Positions 56,511 through 64,000 of a stretch of DNA of 64,000 nucleotides are shown piece by piece (position 1 is the stretch's first letter; each line of letters begins with the position of its first letter). Position numbers and translations under genes: made by a program. The notes beneath the pieces were generated by a model that was not told where the DNA came from, did not search any database, and was given only the letters and a program-made list of their open reading frames with translations. This DNA is from Bremerella sp. JC817 (lineage in GTDB: Bacteria; Planctomycetota; Planctomycetia; Pirellulales; Pirellulaceae): the NCBI RefSeq assembly GCF_040718835.1, contig NZ_JBFEFG010000267.1:634877-698876 (forward strand), written 5' to 3'.

Positions 56511-59500
56511 TTACTCGTGACCGGCCGACTCGCCTTTCTTCAGGCTGGCCAGAAATTCGATCAGGTCGCGAAGTTCCGATTTGCTGAGATGCTTGTAAAC
56601 ATCTTCGGGCATCGGGCTCTTGGCGCTCTTACGACCTTCGATATCGTCTTGCGGAATCGTGATCAGCTTGCCGTCGGCATCGACCAGGTTCACCGCTTCG
56701 TCGGTTTCTTCCTTCAGCACACCAGAGTACGTCTGGCCATCGACGGTCAGTACCAGAATCGACTCGAAACCTTCGGCGATCTTGGCATTCGGCTGCACCA
56801 CCGCTTCCAGCAGATATTCACGAGTCTTCGTTTGCCCCAGAGCATCAAGCTCCGGCCCAACACGTCCTCCTGTGCCCATGGCCCGGTGACAACGCACACA
56901 CGAGGTTTCCGTCTTCTCGAAGAACACTTTCTTGCCCTTCTCGAAGTTGCCGCCAGAAAGGGCGACGCGGTACTCGGCCAAGGGGTCGGAAGGATCAAGC
57001 GACAAGCGGTACTTCTCGAGCAGCGAGGCGATCTCGGCCGAATCTTTGAAGGCGGTCGCCGCTTCCAAGGCATCCAGACGGGTATCTTCCGGCAGGCTTC
57101 CATCGATCAGCTTTTCCATGGCGGAAGCGACAATCGCCTCCGAACCTTTGGGCTTGCTCTCGGCCAGGGCGGCCAAGGCGTGCTGGCGTTCGATCGTTGA
57201 ATCAGCGGCGACACCATCTTTCAGCGTCGCGGCAGCTTCCGACGGAGCCAGCTTGGCCATCTGATCTCGCGCGGTTGCTCGGACCAGGGCCTGATCCGAT
57301 TTCAAAGCTTCTTCCACAACCGGCCTCGCCTTGTTGGCATCGACACGGACCAACGCTGCGATGGCATCGGCTCGCGTTTCGGCCGATTGCTTAGGATCGC
57401 TGGCCAGGCCGATCAAAACCGGAGCGACCTGCTTGATACCGAACGTCGCTGCCAGCTTGGCCGCCTTGTTGCGGACGTTCTCGTCGGTGGTCAGCAGTTT
57501 TGGCAAAGCAGCCGCCAACGCTTCGCGGGCAGGGCGTTGATCTCGTTCTTCCAGCGGGCGATAGAAGTTGATCACGCGATCGAGTTGGCCCGGCTTGTCC
57601 CATGCTTCCAGCATCGCTAAGGCTTCCAGACGCATCGCTTCAGGAGCATCACTACGAGCGGCGAAACGGGCCAAGGCTTCTGCGTTTTCAGGATCACCCA
57701 AACGGAAGTTGGCGTTCAGTACACGTCGCAGCATGGCGTCGTTCTTCCAGCCCGAGTCGATCAGGCGAGCGACTTGAGGCATGGCGTTTTCCATTGGAAG
57801 ATCATGAATCGCACGAACGGCTTCCAAGACGATCAGTTCGTTGCCATCGTTCAGGAAACGCACCACGGTGGGGCTTTCGAGACGACGCAGAGCGACCACT
57901 GCTGCCAGACGCACGCTTGGCGAAGGATGGTTCGCCAGGTCAGCCAACGACTGGATACTTCGCATCCCAGCCATCGCCATAATGCCACCATGCCGCAGCA
58001 CAGGGTCTTCGTCGGCATTGGCCGCCAGAATCTCGGCCACGCGATCAATCACTTGATTAGGATCACCGTGGGGGCCTGCGTTGCCCAAGGCAGTCATCGC
58101 AAAGTACTGCACGCGCGGATTGTCGTCTTCCAGCAAACGCGGCAGACCGTAGATAACTCGTAGTTCCCCCAGCACGCGACCGACTTGGGCCCGCACTTCG
58201 GGGTCTTCGTCTTTCACGAGTTGGGTCGAAAGCATCTCGACTGTCTTCACGCGTTCGGCGATTTTCGAGTCCTTCTCGGCAATCTGACCGATGCCCCAGA
58301 TCGCATGCAGTCGAGCCAACTGTGGCTGCTCAATATCTTTGGCGACCGATTCCAGAACAGCCAGTTTCTTGGCGGCGGCTAAGGAAAACTGAGCCTTCAT
58401 GCGGATACGACGATCCGGGTGCCCCAAGAACGCTTTCAGTTCGTCGTCCGACTTCGCGCTGAAATCGGAAGGCATCAACGCTTTGACCTCAGCGATCAGC
58501 TGGGCGTCTTCCGGATTCTTCTTCGTCAGACGATAGATGCGTCCTTTGTTCAAACCGGTCCAACCATCAACCCAGTCGCTGATGTACATCGCACCGTCCG
58601 GACCGAAATCGACATCGGTGACTAACATCTTCCAAACGAACTGCTCGGAGTCGACCAGTTCGTAAGTAGCTCCCTTCGGCTTCATCTTGAATGTGCGGAT
58701 ACCGCTATTGGCAGGTCCGCCGCGGAAGTCACACAGAAAGAAGGTGCCGTCGTATTCTTTGCCAAAACCAGTGCCTGGATAATGCACCAAACCACTTGGA
58801 CCGTCCGAAATATTGATGATCGGTGGAACGATGTAGGCGGCCTGACCTTCGTGGTAAGGATGCCACAGCTTCTCGCGATTCCAGGGACCACGATCGCTGA
58901 GGTACTGGTACGCCATGTTCCAACCGGTGTGACCACCTTTCACCAGGTAAGCCCAACGAGCCTGGTCGCCACTGTCGGAATTGTTATCGCATGTGAAGAG
59001 GTTGCCGTAATCGTCGAAGGCCAACTCTTGCGGATTTCGCAGACCGGTACAGAACACCTCCAAGTCCGAACCGTTCGGGTTGCAACGGAATACCGCGCCG
59101 GAACCTGGGTCTTTCAGACGCGTTCCGTTGACTTCAATGTTGTAGCCACGGTCGCCGATGCTGAAGTAAATCTTGCCGTCTGGCCCGAGCGTCAGACCAT
59201 GCAGGTCATGCCCACGAAACGCGAACCGCACTCCGTAGCCTTCGCTGAGCGAGACCTTCTCGTCGGCGACGCCATCGTTGTTGATATCGGTCAGCTTCCA
59301 GACGTTCGGAATGTTGGTGTAGTAAACGCTGCCATCCAAGGCCAACACGCCAGCGCCCGTGCCTTCGACGACATCGTTGTAGCCAGACGAGAAGACCGTA
59401 TCTTGGTCTGCCTTGCCATCGCCTTCGGTATCGACCAGCATCCGGATTCGATCGTCATGCTGGGTGTACTTCTGAGCGGCTTCTGGATGATGCTTCAAGA

Positions 59501-59861
59501 TATAGGCCCGACGATCTTCCACGCTTTGCGCGGCCAGGTCGTCGACCAGCCAATAGTTGTGATTGCGGTTGTCCTCGACTCCCTGACCTTGGCGATACGT
59601 TTCGGCGACATACACGCGTCCGAAATCGTCGAGGCAGAACGCTACGGGATTGGCCATCATCGGTTCGGCGGCGAAGAGGGTCATCTCGAACCCTTCGGGA
59701 ACCTTAAAACCAGCGATGGCTTTTTCTCCTTCGTCCGAAGCAGGAGCCAGTTGCGGAACCTCGGGTTCTGGTACCTCGGCCCACACGTTCCCAACCGGAA
59801 TGGTCAGCAAGCCAAGCATCAACAGGTTACGGGCAGCGCAAGTCACGATCTTCAAGGTCAA
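56511..59861 (-). CDS. PVC-type haem-binding CxxCH protein (dehydrogenase + HEAT repeats + cytochrome c)
   Basis: The 1116-residue secreted protein has the layout typical of planctomycetes and verrucomicrobia. Signal peptide first; then a six-bladed propeller-like dehydrogenase domain (about 50-450: 'GFKVPEGFEMTLFAAEPMMANPVAFCLDDFGRVYVAET', 'VYYTNIPNVWKLTDINNDG', 'GLRNPQELAFDDYGNLFTCDNNSD'); HEAT repeats from about 480 to 920; and a C-terminal cytochrome c domain with haem site C988-V-R-C-H and 'GPELDALGQTK'. Such proteins are thought to oxidise sugars and pass electrons through the haem. Substrate not known. It is single in its transcription unit and starts at ATG 59861. Confidence 0.92.
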   Translation of the reverse strand: MTLKIVTCAARNLLMLGLLTIPVGNVWAEVPEPEVPQLAPASDEGEKAIAGFKVPEGFEMTLFAAEPMMANPVAFCLDDFGRVYVAETYRQGQGVEDNRNHNYWLVDDLAAQSVEDRRAYILKHHPEAAQKYTQHDDRIRMLVDTEGDGKADQDTVFSSGYNDVVEGTGAGVLALDGSVYYTNIPNVWKLTDINNDGVADEKVSLSEGYGVRFAFRGHDLHGLTLGPDGKIYFSIGDRGYNIEVNGTRLKDPGSGAVFRCNPNGSDLEVFCTGLRNPQELAFDDYGNLFTCDNNSDSGDQARWAYLVKGGHTGWNMAYQYLSDRGPWNREKLWHPYHEGQAAYIVPPIINISDGPSGLVHYPGTGFGKEYDGTFFLCDFRGGPANSGIRTFKMKPKGATYELVDSEQFVWKMLVTDVDFGPDGAMYISDWVDGWTGLNKGRIYRLTKKNPEDAQLIAEVKALMPSDFSAKSDDELKAFLGHPDRRIRMKAQFSLAAAKKLAVLESVAKDIEQPQLARLHAIWGIGQIAEKDSKIAERVKTVEMLSTQLVKDEDPEVRAQVGRVLGELRVIYGLPRLLEDDNPRVQYFAMTALGNAGPHGDPNQVIDRVAEILAANADEDPVLRHGGIMAMAGMRSIQSLADLANHPSPSVRLAAVVALRRLESPTVVRFLNDGNELIVLEAVRAIHDLPMENAMPQVARLIDSGWKNDAMLRRVLNANFRLGDPENAEALARFAARSDAPEAMRLEALAMLEAWDKPGQLDRVINFYRPLEERDQRPAREALAAALPKLLTTDENVRNKAAKLAATFGIKQVAPVLIGLASDPKQSAETRADAIAALVRVDANKARPVVEEALKSDQALVRATARDQMAKLAPSEAAATLKDGVAADSTIERQHALAALAESKPKGSEAIVASAMEKLIDGSLPEDTRLDALEAATAFKDSAEIASLLEKYRLSLDPSDPLAEYRVALSGGNFEKGKKVFFEKTETSCVRCHRAMGTGGRVGPELDALGQTKTREYLLEAVVQPNAKIAEGFESILVLTVDGQTYSGVLKEETDEAVNLVDADGKLITIPQDDIEGRKSAKSPMPEDVYKHLSKSELRDLIEFLASLKKGESAGHE

Positions 59862-60071
59862 CTTCCTTCGGATGGGTCGATTGGAGGAGTTTGCCAGACA
59901 ACGCGAGGCTTGGAACCAGATCTTTTCCCGTGAAATCCGGGCGAGGGGGGATGAGATAGGGAAATGGTTCGCTCTTCGCGGTAAACTTTTAAGGGTAGTC
60001 CGTTTTACCGAGATTCACAAGATTCGGCGAATCTGTTGTTCCACTCCTGATTCCAGGCCCCCGACAAGCTC

Positions 60072-60677
60072 ATGGTTGAGGAAAGCCCCCGTATTAGCGT
60101 TGTTTGCAGCGTCTGTGGTGAAGAACTCATAGGTGCGGTCAATCGATGCTGGAAATGCGGCACCAGTTTCTCGAAGACCAGAAATCAGAATGGAGGCCGG
60201 ATACCCCCCAGGCCCAGTGCCACCAAGCATTCTACCGGCCTTCCTCCGGTGCGAAGATCCCCGGTCCTGGTCGAGTATCTTCGGCTGCAACCTGTGACCG
60301 ACGACCAGCCGGTAGTGGCCGCGATTGTGGAAGAAGACGAAGCGGAATCAACGAATTCAGCTTCACCAGTCGCCCGCCCCACCTCCGCCACCAAGCCGGC
60401 ACATGGCACGCTTAAGATCGACTACCCTCAAGTCGGCAGCGTTTGCTTGGCGCTGCTAACAGGACTGGTATCGTACTTCTCGATTGCCGGAGCTGTCCTG
60501 GCCGTTGCCGCCATTACCCTGCAGATCTTTCTGCTGAATCAACAACAGTCGAAACTGCGCTGGCTCGGTTTCGGCCTGGCGGTCTTGGCATCCCTCTGTG
60601 CACTCACTCGGCTAGTCGCGACGATCTTCGAGTGGACAACTGGCCTGAAACTCGACGTTTTCCTATTCGGATCGTAG
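60072..60677 (+). CDS. Zinc-ribbon membrane protein of unknown function
   Basis: The 201-residue protein starts with a zinc-ribbon: CxxC ('VCSVCGEEL') and CxxC ('RCWKCGTSF'). A charged, Pro/Thr-rich linker (residues 35-115) leads to two hydrophobic segments ('VCLALLTGLVSYFSIAGAVLAVAAITLQIFLL' and 'WLGFGLAVLASLCALTRLVATIFEW'). The combination of metal ribbon and membrane hairpin is common in bacterial proteins of unknown role. The next gene starts 3 nt after its stop. Confidence 0.7.
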   Translation: MVEESPRISVVCSVCGEELIGAVNRCWKCGTSFSKTRNQNGGRIPPRPSATKHSTGLPPVRRSPVLVEYLRLQPVTDDQPVVAAIVEEDEAESTNSASPVARPTSATKPAHGTLKIDYPQVGSVCLALLTGLVSYFSIAGAVLAVAAITLQIFLLNQQQSKLRWLGFGLAVLASLCALTRLVATIFEWTTGLKLDVFLFGS

Positions 60678-60680
60678 ACT

Positions 60681-61277
60681 GTGATCGAGCTACCGATCGG
60701 CAAACCGCCAAAAGCATGGATCCGCGAAACGGCACTGGCCCAGCGACGAAGCCTGACCGATCGCACAGCGCGAAGTGCCGCCATCGCCCAGCGCGTTCTG
60801 CCAGAACTTGACCATCACCGCCAAACGCCGCTGGTCTATGTCGGTGTTCGCGATGAAGTGGCAACCGATTCGATCCTTCATCACACGCTTCATCAGTTCG
60901 GCAACGTCGTCGTTCCTTACTGCTTGCCAGGCAACGAGCTCGGACTGTTTCGCCTGGAAGATTTCGCCGAGCTCGAGCGGGGAGCGTTCGGCATTCGAGA
61001 GCCACGAGAAGAATTGCGGGCAAATCGATTGGTCGGGCCACAAGAGATCTCGCTGGCCTTAATCCCAGGCGTCGCGTTCGACCACACCGGCAATCGAATC
61101 GGTTACGGCAAAGGCTATTTCGACCGGCTTTTAACGCAATTGCCGAAAGATTGCCGCCAGATTGGCCTGGCGTTCGACTGCCAGCTATTCGCAGAGATCC
61201 CGGTCGAGACGCACGACATCCCCATGCATCAGATTATTACCGAGACGCAAACGATCGTTTGCTCACCAGCCGATTAA
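60681..61277 (+). CDS. 5-formyltetrahydrofolate cyclo-ligase
   Basis: The 198-residue protein has the family motifs 'RQ.SL...R' ('AQRRSLTDRTARSAAIAQRV'), 'GNVVVPYCLPGNELGLF', and the C-terminal ATP/phosphate loop 'LALIPGVAFDHTGNRIGYGKGYFDRLL'. It converts 5-formyltetrahydrofolate to 5,10-methenyl-THF with ATP hydrolysis. The GTG start at 60681 follows the zinc-ribbon gene stop by 3 nt, implying coupled translation. Its stop (TAA) overlaps the opposite gene's stop by 2 nt in TTAA. Confidence 0.92.
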   Translation: MIELPIGKPPKAWIRETALAQRRSLTDRTARSAAIAQRVLPELDHHRQTPLVYVGVRDEVATDSILHHTLHQFGNVVVPYCLPGNELGLFRLEDFAELERGAFGIREPREELRANRLVGPQEISLALIPGVAFDHTGNRIGYGKGYFDRLLTQLPKDCRQIGLAFDCQLFAEIPVETHDIPMHQIITETQTIVCSPAD

Positions 61278-62185
61278 CGGGCAGCGACTGCAGGGAACTT
61301 GTTCAAGGCCGAAGACTTGTTCTTGAACGCCGGTCCTTCGTAGTCCTGGACCAGCATCGCGCTGTGGCCATCCCACAATTGATGCAGCTCTTTCTCGCTC
61401 CAAAACTCGATTCCGATCTCTGGATTGGGGTCGGCGATCATGAAGTAGCCCTTCACCCGACCAAGACAGACCACGGAATGGATCTCGCCCGGCTGCCATC
61501 CCGAAGGAAGCCCTGCGGCGTTGCCAGTCCCCAGCCAATCTCGCTTCCCAACACGCAATACAACCGGACGGCCTGCCGCTGCCAACTCTTCGGCGGTCAG
61601 GTAATCCATTTTCACCCTATAGGGTGAATCGGCCGTCTTCAGCTTCAGACCGCGATAGAAACCCTTCCACGAAGTCCCTTGCCGCGTGAGGCAAAGTTCA
61701 GCCATTTCCTCTTCGGTGGTGGGAATGTCGTAGTGATTCAACAGCGTCGCCGCACAAGCAGCCGTGCAGGTTTGATTCGTGGTTTGATAACAGATGCCTC
61801 GGCTATCCCACAACACATCACACTTCGGAGCGTCTCCCATCACCGGGTAAACCAGCGACCAGACACCAACGCCAAGCAATCCAGCCATCGGCACAGCGCG
61901 GCGCCAACCTTGATCTCGAAGGCGATTAGAAGCGACGGCAGCCAGAATCAAGGCAGCCAGTGGGTAGATATTGCTGAGGATGATCAGATTCGAGAAGGGA
62001 AGCAGCTCCGTTAAAAACAGGCTCTCCCAGACAAAGGCAGTGTAGAGCCCGACGAGGATGATGGTGGCAATTGCCAACTGATTCAAAGCGGCCACAGACC
62101 AGTTCCTGGTCCAGGCTCTTGTGGCGATAAAGCCGCCAAGGCTGATCAGTCCGACAATGATGTAGCCCGCGATAACATCCTGCAT
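61274..62185 (-). CDS. Membrane protein with C39-like cysteine-protease domain
   Basis: The 303-residue protein has about four N-terminal membrane helices (residues 5-120: 'IAGYIIVGLISLGGFIAT', 'LAIATIILVGLYTAFVW', 'NLIILSNIYPLAALILAAVA', 'VPMAGLLGVGVWSLVY'). The soluble domain after residue 135 is papain-like C39: 'TTNQTCTAACAATLLNHYDIP' (Gln-x5-Cys catalytic pair), 'GEIHSVVCLGRVKGYFMIADPNPEIGIEFWSEKEL' (His and Asp). C39 enzymes usually cut leader peptides at double-glycine sites of secreted peptides, but here no ABC transporter is fused. Convergent with 5-FCL; stops overlap. Confidence 0.82.
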   Translation of the reverse strand: MQDVIAGYIIVGLISLGGFIATRAWTRNWSVAALNQLAIATIILVGLYTAFVWESLFLTELLPFSNLIILSNIYPLAALILAAVASNRLRDQGWRRAVPMAGLLGVGVWSLVYPVMGDAPKCDVLWDSRGICYQTTNQTCTAACAATLLNHYDIPTTEEEMAELCLTRQGTSWKGFYRGLKLKTADSPYRVKMDYLTAEELAAAGRPVVLRVGKRDWLGTGNAAGLPSGWQPGEIHSVVCLGRVKGYFMIADPNPEIGIEFWSEKELHQLWDGHSAMLVQDYEGPAFKNKSSALNKFPAVAAR

Positions 62186-62539
62186 ACGAGCCTCCCTTCC
62201 TGGTGGTTACGGCACCACAAACGGTTGAAACGGGGGATGCCTGACAGTGGGGCGACTGTCTCGTCGATCGACGACAGATGAGTTCACGATAATAGTATCG
62301 TTAACATCTGATGAAGACCATAGACATTCATCGCCATTCTCTTCGATAATGCGGGGTTACGAACCTTTGAACCCTTCGCAATGTGTCGAAAAAAACGCCT
62401 AGTGCTGAGGTGTACTACCAAAGCAATAGGACCGGCGTAGGGAGTGCACGTCGAGTGCCAAACCCGGAATAACGCTAGCGGCACGATTCCAGAACGCCGC
62501 CAGTAACTGTCTATGGGATAAAGAGTTAAGACTTAACGC
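62186..62539. other. 354-bp region without a recognised gene
   Basis: The region lies between the C39-like gene start (minus strand) and the aroH stop. It contains a small ACAGT...ACTGT hairpin near 62252 and otherwise no RNA, gene or repeat that I can support. Confidence 0.35.
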
Positions 62540-62965
62540 TTACTTCATGTGGACCATCTGCTGTTCGATCCACTGCTCAAGTTCCTGCCAATCAATCTCT
62601 GGAACCTGGCACAAATCTGGGCGAAGCCGGACTGCATCACGGACATAGACGTGGTGAACTTGATCTTGGGGCTTGTCGGTATTCCAGTGCAGAAGAATCC
62701 GGACACAGCGAGGCAGCGAGCCAGGGACGCTGATCTCATGGGTGCAAATCAAAGGGACGTCCATCCAGCCAATTTGCCGCGCGGCCAGGGCAGGGAACTC
62801 CGCATTCAGATCACTGGTAATCGTGAAGATGGCGCTGGCCACATCTTTCGGATCGATCTCGTTCTGGCGGATCATTAAGGCCAATAACTGCCGCGTCGCC
62901 TCGAGAATCTCGTCTCGATCGTTATGGGTAACCGTCGTAGCCCCGCGAACACCTCGGCAAATCAT
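62540..62965 (-). CDS. aroH: Chorismate mutase, AroH type
   Basis: The 141-residue protein matches monofunctional AroH chorismate mutases: '[32 protein letters not shown]' at the start, '[27 protein letters not shown]' and '[27 protein letters not shown]'. It rearranges chorismate to prephenate for Phe and Tyr synthesis and works as a trimer in the cytoplasm. The N-terminal extension is short. No other aromatic amino acid gene is beside it. Confidence 0.93.
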   Translation of the reverse strand: MICRGVRGATTVTHNDRDEILEATRQLLALMIRQNEIDPKDVASAIFTITSDLNAEFPALAARQIGWMDVPLICTHEISVPGSLPRCVRILLHWNTDKPQDQVHHVYVRDAVRLRPDLCQVPEIDWQELEQWIEQQMVHMK

Positions 62966-63481
62966 GGCTGTCGCCTTCTTCCGTAACCTGAAAACTGAGC
63001 AGCTCCCGCTTGAGAGCCGCGATGGACGTCACTACTTGAGTATGCCTCAATTTATTCGCCGCCAGTTTAGCAAAGTCAGCCTCTAAATTCTGGTGCCCCT
63101 GAAAACATACGCGGAAATGGCTGGCACACTATCGTTTCACCCTCAGTGCCGAACGATTACGTGAAGTAATAGAGCATCCAAAATGCCCACCCGCCAACTG
63201 TATTACTAGGGGGCTCCACAAACGGCCCTACCCTTGTGAATGGTTACGCCGCTGTGCCATGCCTCAACGGAACTTGGTTACGCAGGGCTACCGGTGCCTG
63301 AATCAAACACACTTCGGATGGCTAATTTGCCTCAGCGAGGGCCTCTCTCAGACCCTCAAAACACCCTCCCAAGACCCCGCAGAGAGCAATTTCGCAAAGA
63401 TTCCACAACTCCGAACCCTTTACATTTACAGCACTTACAGCAGATGCTCACGAATTCTGAACAAAAACCCCATTGGCCCCT

Positions 63482-63509
63482 TTGACGTGAGCCCAAGTTG
63501 CTATAGGAT
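63482..63509 (+). promoter_or_regulatory. Candidate rRNA promoter
   Basis: TTGACG (63482-63487), 16-nt spacer, TAGGAT (63504-63509). The placement about 250 nt upstream of the 16S start suits an rRNA promoter, but the -10 is weak. Confidence 0.4.
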
Positions 63510-63560
63510 ATACCGTCTCACCTGAAGGGAATGACGCCGACAGGGAGAAGCGAAAGCTTT

Positions 63561-63573
63561 TGATCTTTGACAA
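63561..63573 (+). promoter_or_regulatory. boxA-like antitermination element
   Basis: TGATCTTTGACAA resembles the boxA (TGCTCTTTAACAA) that recruits Nus factors to rRNA transcripts. It is downstream of the candidate promoter and about 195 nt before the 16S start, as expected. Confidence 0.5.
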
Positions 63574-63654
63574 TTTGGTAGTGACCTCTGTTTGAGAACG
63601 AAGGTGGTTGTGCTTTTGGAGGCCAGCTTGCTGGCTGAAGAAAGCGATCATTAT

Positions 63655-63702
63655 TTGAACTCAAACTAGTTCAATTTCTTTTTAAACTAGTAGCTAGTTC
63701 AA
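63655..63702 (+). repeat. CTAGTTCAA repeats and inverted repeats in the rRNA leader
   Basis: CTAGTTCAA occurs at 63666-63674 and 63694-63702 (28-bp period). TTGAACT (63655-63661) pairs with AGTTCAA (63668-63674), and AACTAG-TAG-CTAGTT (63685-63699) is a separate perfect dyad. The two hairpins may guide rRNA processing. Confidence 0.5.
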
Positions 63703-63731
63703 ACACTGTCGATTTTTAACTTGCTAAATCG

Positions 63732-63753
63732 CTTTGAGGCTTCGGCCTTAGAG
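63732..63753 (+). other. UUCG-capped hairpin just before 16S rRNA
   Basis: CTTTGAGGC and GCCTTAGAG pair over nine positions (two G-U) around TTCG, closed by C-G: a very stable cUUCGg tetraloop in the pre-16S leader, about 14 nt before the mature end. Confidence 0.6.
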
Positions 63754-63766
63754 TTAAGCAAATATT

Positions 63767-63872
<106 letters not shown>

Positions 63873-64000
63873 CCCATGGCCGCAGAAGGCTTACAACGAT
63901 GCCTTGATGCGTGACTTGAACAAGCGTCGAGCACATTCCGACTTCATCATCAACAAAGCGGTGATCGGCCAGCCAACCAAGATGGACAACACGCTGGTTG
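63873..64000 (+). CDS. Unidentified protein-coding fragment following the broken 16S gene
   Basis: From 63874 to the window edge the + strand is open in the frame that starts CCA at 63874, with a third-position GC bias like the neighbouring genes. It reads 'PQKAYNDALMRDLNKRRAHS' then 'DFIINKAVIGQPTKMDNTLV'. No start codon is available at the junction that fits a gene, so this is an internal piece. I do not recognise the family. Confidence 0.5.

Larger units (their letters stand above)
62966..63766. other. AT-richer rRNA leader region without a gene
   Basis: About 800 bp between aroH and the 16S start. Short open frames here have no family similarity or plausible ribosome sites. It contains the candidate promoter, boxA and leader hairpins listed separately. 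Confidence 0.5.

Noticed and set aside
61274..62185. C39-like protease as the processing enzyme of the MNIO peptide cluster
   Set aside because: It is 39 kb away and the precursor shows no double-glycine site before its core.

Overview
The window is about 57% GC and almost fully coding. It comes from a planctomycete, most likely of the Pirellulaceae (Blastopirellula/Bremerella/Rhodopirellula-like). This rests on the gene families: two DUF1080 secreted proteins, a DUF1559 lipoprotein, a planctomycete-type secreted protein (TIGR03009-like), a giant PVC-type haem CxxCH protein, a YCF48/BNR-repeat protein, and a 16S rRNA 5' end carrying GGCATGGATTAGGCATGCAAG. Many genes use GTG or TTG starts, and Shine-Dalgarno motifs are patchy.

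Layout. 1-3.3 kb: a compatible-solute cluster with the 3' end of a glycosyltransferase, a GH13_18 phosphorylase and a GT81 glucosyl-3-phosphoglycerate synthase. 3.4-10.3 kb: DUF1080 protein, a CorA-like membrane protein, a divergent zinc pair (ZIP importer and P1B ATPase), and a PadR/HAAS-domain pair behind an operator-rich promoter. 10.4-17.5 kb: pgk, DinB-like, fluoride channel, DUF1559 lipoprotein, carotenoid-type oxidoreductase, CBM9-like protein. 17.6-19.6 kb: btaB-btaA, a betaine-lipid pathway. 19.9-22.2 kb: a three-gene RiPP-type cluster consisting of a Cys-rich Tat-signal precursor with four NEC repeats, a DUF692/MNIO enzyme and a DUF2063 partner. It resembles bufferin/Hvf copper-peptide systems and is the most interesting system here. 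22.3-30.5 kb: sufS, RNase HII-like, YCF48 protein, bioF and fxsA. 30.6-35 kb: a soluble FlhA-C-like protein, PIN-PhoH ATPase, adenylate kinase. 35.3-41.3 kb: ilvE-like, DUF1080, a pore-less voltage-sensor-like protein, EVE, D-2-hydroxyacid dehydrogenase, HAD phosphatase, secreted protein. 41.5-46 kb: a membrane-microdomain operon (long NfeD, short NfeD, FloA, membrane-anchored protein). 46-56.4 kb: beta-hydroxyacid dehydrogenase, receiver-domain protein, PQQ-like propeller, TetR with a divergent RND efflux operon, SDR, PHB-depolymerase-like esterase. 56.5-63 kb: PVC-type haem protein, zinc-ribbon protein, 5-FCL, membrane C39-like protease, AroH.

The last kilobase is an AT-richer rRNA leader (candidate promoter, boxA-like element, hairpins) running into the first ~106 nt of a 16S rRNA gene. 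The rRNA then stops matching and is followed at once by what looks like unrelated protein-coding sequence (63873-64000). This is either an assembly chimera or a real rRNA fragment, and it should be settled before anything at that edge is trusted.

No CRISPR array, tRNA, insertion sequence or prophage was recognised. Functions are read from motifs and family resemblance without database searches.
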